Origin: Mesodorylaimus sp. YZB2_4
Lineage: Eukaryota; Nematoda; Enoplea; Dorylaimida; Dorylaimidae
DNA length: 64,000 nucleotides
Assembly (NCBI GenBank): GCA_030248295.1
Contig: JASANH010000525.1
Span: 1 to 64,000, forward strand
Direction of reading: 5' to 3'
Notes under the pieces: generated by a model
Databases searched by the model: none
The model's input: the letters and a program-made list of their open reading frames with translations, nothing else
What the model was told of the DNA's origin: nothing
Shown here: positions 55,621 through 64,000 of the stretch, piece by piece
How the letters are laid out: each line of letters opens with the position of its first letter
How positions within the stretch are numbered: position 1 is the first letter of the stretch
Translations under genes and position numbers: made by a program

Positions 55621-55812
55621 ATGTTAATGCTTTTCCTTCTGCTTACGTTCCTGACCGTGAGGACTGTAGCGATTGACGAGTGCTCAGTAAGTATCCAAGC
55701 GCTGGTTGCTTGCACAAATGAGAAAAGTTGCGAGGCGGACAATTATTGCTGGCTCGAGAGATGCCCGTATGAATATAATAGAGCACAAAGAAAATGCAGA
55801 GGACGATTTTAG
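55621..55812 (+). CDS. small cysteine-rich secreted protein, family B
   Basis: The 63-residue frame has a signal peptide (MLMLFLLLTFLTVRTVA) and a mature part of about 46 residues with six cysteines spaced C-x9-C-x5-C-x5-C-x4-C-x10-C. The gene at 57437-57679 has the same spacing except for one loop (x9 instead of x5), and both have CxxSxxxL after the first cysteine and a W/C-L-E before the fifth. The product is probably a disulfide-bonded extracellular peptide. The role is unknown and no named family is recognised. An AATAAA at about 55844 follows the stop. Confidence 0.6.
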   Translation: MLMLFLLLTFLTVRTVAIDECSVSIQALVACTNEKSCEADNYCWLERCPYEYNRAQRKCRGRF

Positions 55813-55859
55813 AAATTGGTAAATGATCGTATTTGTAAATGTAATAAAATTAAGCGAAA

Positions 55860-57354
55860 CCTACCATAAAGAAATATGGTTTATTGACTGAGTCTGCTAT
55901 TCCCTGCCATCTGCACCACAACCTATAAACAGTGATGCAAAAAGCTTCGACTCGTTGTTTTTAAGAACTGTCTCTGCTCAGCATAATTAAGTCACTCAAC
56001 ACAGCACCTCATCAAATCAGTAACTGTAAGTCGAAGCAGCTGCAGCTGCAGTTGCCGGGCATACATCAGAAGGGGCCGCGCTTACGTGAGACTTTCCTTT
56101 TGTACTGTAGTCATGGATTTTTTATTCCATAATTTTGAGTTTTGTAACAGTTTAGATCAAAAATCACTTTGTCAAGCACTAGAAAAAAATCCAGGGCTCC
56201 CACTACTTAAAAGGACGAATTCATTGAAGGTCTTTGAAGGGTTTCGAGCAGAATTTTTTCACATATATAGGAGATTTTGTTTTGCCAAACTGGTCACAAA
56301 AGCCACTCTGTGAATCTAGTTTCAGTCCACTGCTACGCGTCCTATACACAGAAAACAACATGCGAAAAGGTCACCACAGTATGTCTCCCACTGTATTTCA
56401 CTTCGAACCAGCTAAGCGAGTTCGTTTTATCCATTTCTTACAATTTTGTTGCACCTGTTTGTCCTCTGGCCTTTTCCCTCCAAAAATAATCGTCAAAATA
56501 GACTGAGAGCACAAACAATGTGTTATACTGCGAAAATAGTGTGTTGAATGGCAAAATAGCTGCTTGGCATCATAGGGACTCAAACAATGCCAAACATCGA
56601 CAGTTATGGCAGGCCGCATTAGGCAAGCTGCTGTAGCTGTGTCTAAGCACCTTAGTGCTCCTGTCTCTGATGCTAAACTGTTGAATGACTTTACTGCCAT
56701 AACCACCCCGAATACGATCACTCGTTGCAGCATGCAAATAGTAGTATGTAGTTACTGCATAATGATGGTTACGGCTTCTTGTTTGAAAGCTAAATTTGTT
56801 CAGTTTTAGCAGTGGTGTAATACAGAACCAAGTTGCATTACGCGGAGGGGAATTGTGAATGTTTGTGGCTTTTTAGATCGACAGTGCCATGGGCAACGGA
56901 GTATATTAAATGGATAGGCTACGTGTATTATACTATCTAAAGGCAGGCAGGGCAAGCTAAACAGCACTCTGAAGCTGGAAGTATAGTTCGATGCGATGCG
57001 TCAAGTAAGCTTGCGATGCGACGTTTTAGGCACCTTTTTATACATTGTCAGTTGACCCAAAAGTGTCTCCGCACGCTTCTTTGACGCATCGCATCAAACT
57101 ATACTTTGGGCTTGAGAGGCTGACAAACTGTGAGTGATATAAGGTCGAGGTGAAATCTCAATCAAAAGATGAAGTAGCGTAATTGTTCATTGATACGTTT
57201 TTTTCTACCTCTCGTTGGATTTTACGTTTTCCCGTTGCATCCACAAAAGCATCTTCTTCCGTCATCTACGAGGAGATTGGTACTGGTTGGATTCCCCTCT
57301 GAATCCTATAGCTGATAAAGCTCCCGGTACACATCTTGGCGCAGACGGGAGGGG
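55860..57354. other. intergenic with a MITE
   Basis: Apart from the inverted-repeat element at 56979-57106, only short frames without recognisable features are present. Confidence 0.45.
56979..57106. mobile_element. MITE of about 130 bp with 26-bp inverted repeats
   Basis: AAGTATAGTT and GATGCGATGCGTCAA on the left are answered in reverse complement on the right (TTGACGCATCGCATC, then AACTATACTT), leaving a short unique centre. The palindromic layout and small size are typical of a MITE. Confidence 0.7.
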
Positions 57355-57436
57355 CTATAGGCATCGTCCCATGAAAACGCTAAAGCAATAGGAACTTTTT
57401 TCATTTTTCTCACAAAAAACTTTTAATGCTGGAAAT

Positions 57437-57679
57437 TCATAAGTTCTTATCACCAAAGCACAAATCTTCCATAAGGTATTTTTCTTCTCGACAATTCTTC
57501 TCAAGACAAGGATCGTTGTGGCCATCAGCAGGCACACATTTTTGCTCTATCGCACAAATTATCAATTCTAGCATGCTGTCATAGCAGGAATATGAAGTTG
57601 ACGCGTTCGGAGACACATTAGAAGAGATTGCACACAGAGATAAGCAAAAGTGAAGAAGCAGGGCAAATAACGCCTCCAT
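57437..57679 (-). CDS. small cysteine-rich secreted protein, family B
   Basis: The 80-residue frame starts with a signal peptide (MEALFALLLHFCLSLCA), followed by a short Ser/Asn/Thr segment with two potential N-glycosylation sites. The mature cysteine pattern is C-x9-C-x5-C-x9-C-x4-C-x10-C, closely matching the protein at 55621-55812. The two genes are 1.6 kb apart and convergent, which suggests local duplication with inversion. The function is unknown; plausible roles are an antimicrobial, signalling or structural peptide. Confidence 0.6.
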   Translation of the reverse strand: MEALFALLLHFCLSLCAISSNVSPNASTSYSCYDSMLELIICAIEQKCVPADGHNDPCLEKNCREEKYLMEDLCFGDKNL

Positions 57680-57689
57680 ATTCGTCTTA

Positions 57690-60600
57690 TGGAAACAAAG
57701 TGTTTTCAGCTGACCCCGGAACGAAGTAGAGTAAATAAAATGCTATTAAACTTTTGTCTGAAAAAAACGTGTCAAAAGAATAATGTATACAACTAATTCG
57801 ATCTGCAGTCTGGTCGTATTTCGCTATTATACTGTACACAGCAAGCAACGCGAAAGATACCGGGTGTTTCATAAACAAAATACCTACTGTGACATTAATT
57901 AGCGCGGGAACCGTTTGAAATAAGGGACCCAGAGTTGAAGAGAGGTAGCTCCCGCTTGTGGGGAGACGAATGATCTGAAAAAGATGTTTTAATTTCGACT
58001 GTACATTATACTTCCCGCCTTCCGATTTCAATTCTCTAAATATATCCTTCTAACCAAAAAAAAAGATTTGGATTTTAGGAAAATTCTTACTAAAAATAAC
58101 AAGATGGTTCCAGGGGCTAACTAAAAATGTAGTTTTTAATATGGGTACTTCGCTGGCTGGCCTATGGCCGGCTTTCTCAAGGAGAGTATGAATTTGCAAT
58201 CAATCGTTATTTGAACGCAGAATTCGAGGTGATGCCCGAATCACCAGACAGAAAGAGAGAACCTGTAATCGTGGAAGGGGTTGAATTAAAACTTAGCTGA
58301 CGAAGATTTTTGATGCGAAGTCTCTGGATTCTGGCAAACATTTTGCTGAAAGTGAGGGCGTCACATTTTTCGGAGGGGCTCTGCTATCAAGTCCTTGCTG
58401 TACTTGTCTTCTAGCCTGATTTCTGAATTTGATTTTGTTATACTTCTATCTTGCCAAATTATATCGTCACTCGCAAGATCGCTTGTTCGCTTGTTCTCCC
58501 TTCCTTTCTTCACTCTGAAACAGCAGATCTGTACAGTAGCACATATCTACCACCTTTGTGATTTCACTCAAAGACATGTTGTGAGTCACTCACAGAGGAG
58601 GTCACACTATAAAATGTGTCCCTCGAACCATCGAACTTCCAAGTTAGCCCGCATTCAGGGTTGACTACGGTTTTCCAAAATGCATAAGCTAGACTAGACT
58701 GCGGTTGGTAAAAATGCTCGATCTGAATGCGTATGCGTACGCAAAGTCTCTTCAATACGTATGCATATTGCGTATTTACGCAAATTGCGTATTCCAAATA
58801 GTATGCATACAAGTTTGCGAATTGCGTATTTTTCCAAGAGTATGTTTTTAGTCCCATACTGCCTCTAATTATGTATCCTTAAAATATCTTAAAATAAATT
58901 ATCTTCAACCGTAGCATATCCACGAGCACTGTGACATGGCAGTAGATGTCGCTGTCTTCTGATCAGCTAAACGTCCAAGGGAGAAATCTCTGTTGGCTTC
59001 GGTCATGCGTGCTTTTCAAGTACTCCCAGCTCGCAGCTTGTGCCCTAGTTGCAGTGAAGTTCCAGTAGTTGTTGAACTAGGTTTTCCCAGTACTGACAGA
59101 AGATGCCAAAATCACGAGAGTGCTTTCGGCGCAAGCCAGCATCGACCGAAGACGGCTTTTGCACCACCGAAGCTTACCGTGAATCTCGCTGGACCTGATC
59201 CCAACTAGACTAAACCGAACTTCCTATGCTCTCCTACATCTTATATCAGACATTGATTTGAAAATATTTGTAAGCCAATCCTTTAAACTATTTTTGGCAT
59301 TGAAATTTTGAGAATAATGATGGAAGAACCGAAAATAAGAGAATAAAGACAGAGAAAATCATTGTGAAACCGAAATCTCAAACAACATATTCGCGTTTTT
59401 ACGAACGAAAAAGGCTTTTTCAAATGCGTTGCCTCGGTTTCATGGTTCAGTCCATAAAAGCTGGTTTGGTTTGGCTCGGTTCAGTAAAAATCGCCGATCT
59501 GATGGTTTGGTTCGGTGACGGTCGCTGCCAGGGCGCAAGTTATGCCGTTCCGCCACAAATACATACTGTTTGAAAATAAAAAACCTACTTTGGTTTGGTG
59601 ACTGCGGACGCACCTAAATGACTGAGTGAGCTTCTTTTTAACAAAACCTTCCAGTCTAGCTTTAAGAAGCTTACAGGGCAGCGGTCAATGACATTCTGTA
59701 GAAACACAAGTCACTGACTGACCGACTGTGTGAAAACCAATATCTTTTATGAGCAGATATTCCTTATCAGCATTCCTCATACTCGGTGGCTCATTTGGGG
59801 AGGATCTTGATTGCGCAATCTTCAGCACTTTTGACGAGTGAGTCAGTTCACTGAATCGAGCGTACTACCCTTCGTTTTCTAACGCACTGCCTCATTTGTG
59901 AGTTTGAGTGATGCTAGACAGAAAGGTTATGGCAACTAAGCTCACAATCAGTCAGCCATTTGGGTGCATTGGCCTTATGTATCGCCGCCTTCGGTGCAAA
60001 GAAACTTTCAATAATTTGTAATAAGCTGGAATGCTTACATCAAAATACGAATTGTATGTATTGTGTACAAGCCAGTTTGCGTATATGCGTACACCAAGTG
60101 GAATGCGTACCGAATTTCCTCGAAATCCTCCCCCTCTGGTTACTCTCCCCCGTCTAGACCCGACTGATTTTTTATTCCCCCCTCTCAGGAAATCGCCCCC
60201 CCCCCCCCCCCCCGGGGACGAATTTCAATTACCTCACAAAATCATCAAGTGTGGAAAATGTGAAAGATATGAGTGTCAGCGTGATAGAAGATACTTTCTT
60301 TCAAGAGTCAGATGATGAAGATGATATCATGCATTTTGATTAAATTTATTTTATTTATTTATTTCATTGAAATAAACAGCGTTTGAAGTACTTGTTGGGA
60401 AGCTTTAGACTGTCTATCTTTCTATAACTGATATCTGTGTGAATAATAGTTTCTTTCTGGCATCTGAACCACGTTTACGTTTTATTATCCCACGGGGAGA
60501 ATTTCGAGGAAATACGGTATGCGTGCGCGTACTTCCGCATCCAACTTGTCAATGCGTAATACGCAAACTTTGCGTATGCATACTTTGTACGCAAGCAGCT

Positions 60601-60890
60601 GTAGACTAGACCTGCGTGACGACAGGGCGACTAGAACATTCTAGAGATAAGATACTGTATCATTCGCGCATATTTCATGTTCAGACCGATGCGATAAGAT
60701 GTAGTCCTCTAACTTCTAGTAAAAACTGGCTATTGGCCAGCAAGTGAAGTAACCACATTAGAAACCACATTTTTCGTTAGCCTCTGGACACCTCTTGTTA
60801 TTTTTAGTAAGACTTTGCCTGAAATCTACATGCTTGATTTTCACATGAAAGGGTATCTTTAATAATCGTAATCATCAATAAAAGACTTAT
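57690..60890. other. gene-poor interval, possible inverted-repeat element
   Basis: No gene was recognised. The ends of a possible element lie at about 58690 and 60608 (listed separately). A cytosine homopolymer of about 25 nt occurs at 60188-60213, and TTTATT/ATTTATTTATTTATTTC simple sequence is near 60340. Confidence 0.45.
58690..60608. mobile_element. possible DNA transposon with GCGTATGCGTACGCAA-type ends
   Basis: The words CTAGACTAGACTG and GCGTATGCGTACGCAAAG near 58690-58750 recur in reverse orientation near 60540-60608 (CTTTGTACGCAAGCAGC and GTAGACTAGACC). A related CGTATATGCGTACACCAAG block lies at about 60075. The arms are imperfect and no transposase was seen, so the assignment is tentative. 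Confidence 0.35.
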
Positions 60891-60895
60891 CAATT

Positions 60896-62426
60896 TTACC
60901 AGGGCACATTAGGCGATAAGAGCGACTCTAACAAATAGTTAAGCAGTTTCCTCAATTTTACCATTCGCCCCGTGTTTGGAGTCGAAAATTCAAACTGCTG
61001 ACTTGTAATAGTCGAATTTTGGTGAACATTTGCGCCGTCGTCCACTTGCGGTTTCTCCCCTACCACCAGTTCCGTACTGTTGAAAACGTTACAGTAATCT
61101 GCATCATTACACACAATTACTCGAGTCTGTCCGTTTCTGCCAGAGTCAAAGAACATTTCATGACGACTTCCGTTCAGTGTGCTCGTGGTATTCATGCAGT
61201 ACTGGGACAGTACAGCCAGTCTTTGGCTGCCGTCACTGGTCTGTCGATCGACTACGGCGTGCGTCACACAATAGTGACCAAGACATGTGGTATCGTTTTG
61301 GCATATCTGGTCGTGAGAGCCGCAGAATTCACCAACACCGTTGCAATCTAAAAAGCAGCCGTGGCAGGTCACCATATTGCCACTATCGATTTCTTGATCG
61401 CCGGCATTGGTTGATCGAGCGGGTGCGTTGCAATTGTCGGTGTCACAGTAACAGGCGGCATCACGAATAAAGTAAAATGGAGGAAACGTATAGCGAATAC
61501 AGATGGTGCTGTTGGGTTCTGGTAGACCGTAAAAGGAGCCGAATGGGGTGTAATACGATTCTCCGAATTCTGATATTGGACTGCCTCTAAAAGAAATACT
61601 TTTTTAAGTCAGGTATATACTTTTTAAGCTTGCCTCCTCATTTTTGTTGCCACCCACCCTATGGAATTAGTGACTGGTGTCAGAAGACACAGAGAGGCGG
61701 ATAGGCAGACAGAAAAACAGAGTTGTCCTTTGGATGTGAATGGAGCTATTGTATATCCCAAAATATTCGAATTTCCCGCTTTTTCTAAATAATGATTGAA
61801 GATCGAGGCCAAATAGACCACTTAACAAGGCCCTGGGCTTATACCTCACTGTGAGGCAGTCCAGTGCGACACACCGGAATAACAATTAAACGAAAGACTA
61901 ACCTGTTTTGTGGATCATAAGAACACAAAGGGCCTCCATTCGTTCTTTTCTTACAGATTATTCGACGCCGCCCACCGCGTACGCTTTTGGCATCGACAGG
62001 TCGTCTCCAGTTCGGTCTCCTTCTTCGCACTACGCTGCTGTTGGTCGAGCCGCATCCAGTATCGCAACTTATATTTCTTCCTTCGCCAATGTACCTGATC
62101 GCATCCACATCAAATTGCCCGTTACAAAAGTCTGATTGACATTGGCAAAAATATCTTTTCGCTTCAAAATTGATAAGAAAACATCCTTCTCCTTCGTCTT
62201 TTAAAAATTCTCGGTTTAAGCACCCTCTGTTGATTTTCCTGTAATCTGACCTTTGACCTGTAATGTCCAAAAAGCAAATTTCACCAGAACACGTTTCAGA
62301 GCTAAGCAAACAGTCCGAATCGTTCGGATCGCAGGAGTCGGTGTAACATCGACTAGAATACACCAAAGAGGTAGTAAGACACAAGGAAATAGAAAGTGTT
62401 ATCAAATAATTGGCAGACATTTTCAT
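60896..62426 (-). CDS. secreted protein with three ET/Ly6-like cysteine modules
   Basis: Two exons (62426-61903 and 61586-60896) join in frame with GT-AG ends to give 404 residues. The N-terminus is a signal peptide (MKMSANYLITLSISLCLTTS). Three cysteine-rich modules follow, each ending in a C-x-N-type signature: QCQSDFCNG near residue 100, CYCDTDNCNA near 230 and VCNDADYCN near 325. The layout matches the nematode ET module and related three-finger folds. The tail is short and lacks a clear GPI signal, so it is probably secreted. The region between modules 1 and 2 is very basic (VRRRRPNWRRPVDAK), a possible processing site. Confidence 0.7.
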
Positions 62427-62429
62427 TTT

Positions 62430-63171
62430 TAAACTTTTTAAATAGACCAGGTTCCGGATGGGCTGAAGGCAACTGGCAAACATTGAAAGTCTAGAGTCTC
62501 TAAGACTTTCGTCTGCTCGTCTACGCCCACCTTCAGAACCGATATATTCTCGGGACATTCCATCCATTAAAACTGAGGATAGGTTTCTCAGGAAAAATGA
62601 AAAAGAGCAGGACAGCTGACTCGGAAGCGTGCGGACTTTTTGCCAGGACACACGCCTAGTCGAGAGAAGGTGAAGTGATGTTTAGGTTTAGGCAAGCGGA
62701 GGCGGTACTTAGAAGTACACAGAGGTGTATGTAACTACACGCCGAACATATCATGTGGCAAATTTTATCGTATACGCAAAGACCAAAAGCAAAATGGGTA
62801 CCTACTGGATTAGTTATATTTTATGGGCTCACATGTACTGAATAATCAATACACATGTGTAAAATAGACAGGCATTATGCCGTACAATCATACAGTACCA
62901 TCACCATCATCATTTTCTGAGGGAACACACTGCGGTTCATACAAAGGGAGCTAGGCCAAAGACAGTAGGCCGCGCACATAAGGACGCAAACAGTGGTCGC
63001 ATGGTGAATTCATCATCCAGCAGTTCCTGGTTCGACCGTATCCTCCATCCCTTAAAATGGAGTGTTGGGGCTCCTCTTCTTTTCTGGTTTATTGTATACG
63101 CGATCCATATTTAGCCAGTGTATGCCACTGTTCTATCGGGCCTGCTCCTGTGCGGTTAGAAGTGAACTTGT
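62430..63171. other. intergenic, upstream of the ET-module gene
   Basis: Upstream of the ET-module start the minus strand has an open frame to 62651, but it has no signal or domain and is probably 5' UTR. No other feature was recognised. Confidence 0.4.
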
Positions 63172-63924
63172 GTGGTTAGAATGGCTTGCACTTTCGTGAA
63201 GTTTTTGGCAGGAGAGGACAAGTTGGCGCACGATGGGTACCGAGATAATACCGATGACACATATACTCGTAATTGGTGTTGTCAAAACAGTCAAGGAAAA
63301 ATGCACAAACTAAGTCAAAGCCGATGGAAATCATTCGAAACTGCGACAAGTATGCAATGGGTCTGCGAATTTGTCGCAAGAAGCCAAGGTCGTTTTTCTG
63401 AAGTATGTACTGCACAGTTGTATCGAGACTGTCAGCGAGAAAATCACCCGTATTCAACACCAGCGATGATGACTGATATCCAACTTCCGGATGAGCTCAC
63501 GAGGAACCAAGGATAAGGAGCAATTCGCCCTACAAAAATGTGGAATGCAATCAGTTTGACAAAAACCTGTCAAGGACGAGCACAAATGCTGATGAGTGGC
63601 AGGTCTGGAGGCGCTCATATCGATTCTACAGTGTACTTTATCCTGAAGAGCAATATGCTTTTCATCGATTTGTTTTCTGTAACGGCTGTCAGATACAAGA
63701 AAAGCAGATTTTGCTATTTTCTTGACAATGTTACGAGGTTTTGGAGATTTTGCATAGGCCCAAATGTATTAGGAAGTGTGAAAAATGGGCACGGCAGCAA
63801 CCTGGCGGCCTGGTACTCTTGCTTGCCCCTTTACTTCCCCGCGAAGACTAATAAAGTTAGTTATTTCGTGTCCTGGAAAGCTCGGTTTGTTGAACACCAG
63901 GATGTAGAGGACTGGAAAATGTAA
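63172..63924 (+). pseudogene. possible MULE-type transposase remnant with FLYWCH-like start
   Basis: The first 45 residues of the frame (FVKFLAGEDKLAHDGYR, later NWCCQNSQGK) recall a FLYWCH zinc finger, with a shifted frame supplying a further Cys and a His (KCTN, DGNHS). Later frames to 63924 are short and overlapping. FLYWCH domains often precede MULE transposases, so this may be a decayed element, but the similarity is weak. Confidence 0.25.
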
Positions 63925-64000
63925 TTAAAAACACATCAGCCGCAAGATTATCGAGCTCTTTGACAACTGAATAATAATCTCCTACGTAAACCCATCGCAA

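Noticed and set aside
60188..60213. Cytosine homopolymer as a regulatory element
   Set aside because: Probably a simple homopolymer, possibly of uncertain assembled length; nothing nearby suggests a promoter or replication role.
1..64000. Working rRNA, snRNA or spliced-leader RNA genes
   Set aside because: No stretch showed the conserved cores or Sm-type sites with paired stems that I could recognise by eye; a covariance-model scan would be needed to exclude short ones.

Overview
The window looks like nuclear DNA of a small invertebrate, most likely a nematode. Supporting signs are single-exon serpentine receptors of chemoreceptor type, a secreted protein with three ET/Ly6-like cysteine modules, short GT-AG introns (several of 56-61 nt), an ionotropic-receptor-like channel without an amino-terminal domain, and many retroelements and DNA transposons. 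The species cannot be named from sequence alone. Splicing was inferred by eye from splice signals, frame and family similarity, so exon ends are predictions.

Region by region. 1-5.2 kb: remains of two Ty3/gypsy-type retrotransposons with LTR-like ends; possible host exons lie on the minus strand at the very left. 5.2-7.0 kb: a satellite with about 12 monomers of roughly 141 bp that alternate 143/139 bp over much of the array. 7-16.5 kb: mostly non-coding, with a serpentine receptor at 13.6 kb, two related but badly preserved genes for small secreted proteins (8.2 and 15.3 kb) and an inverted-repeat element (10.2-10.9 kb). 16.56-22.06 kb: a 5.5-kb DNA transposon with terminal inverted repeats and TTAG on both sides. 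It carries a DDE-type transposase (plus) and, convergently, a five-exon gene with a P2X7 C-terminal (ballast) domain (minus) that has one in-frame stop. 22.2-23.2 kb: 3' end of a LINE.

24.1-31.0 kb (minus) is the most striking part. An eight-exon gene is predicted to encode a signal peptide, a C-type-lectin-like domain, about 590 residues of Ser/Thr-rich mucin-like stalk and an adhesion/secretin-type seven-helix domain, with no GAIN/GPS region. Just upstream on the same strand, separate exons encode a signal peptide and a hormone-receptor (HRM) domain, the extracellular module usually joined to such seven-helix domains.

31.6-40.3 kb holds a secreted protein with a Gly/His-rich tail, a tail-to-tail pair of paralogous serpentine receptors and the glutamate-receptor-like channel. 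41.3-45.5 kb is a decayed LTR retroelement, BEL/Pao-like, with gag and env-like remains, no recognisable pol, and a DNA transposon inserted in its leader. 47.3-49.8 kb encodes an 814-residue polytopic membrane protein apparently built from repeated four-helix units. The rest is gene-poor: two small cysteine-rich secreted proteins with the same cysteine spacing (55.6 and 57.5 kb), the ET-module gene (60.9-62.4 kb), several inverted-repeat elements and a possible MULE fragment at the right edge. The theme is extracellular and sensory proteins set among dense mobile DNA.
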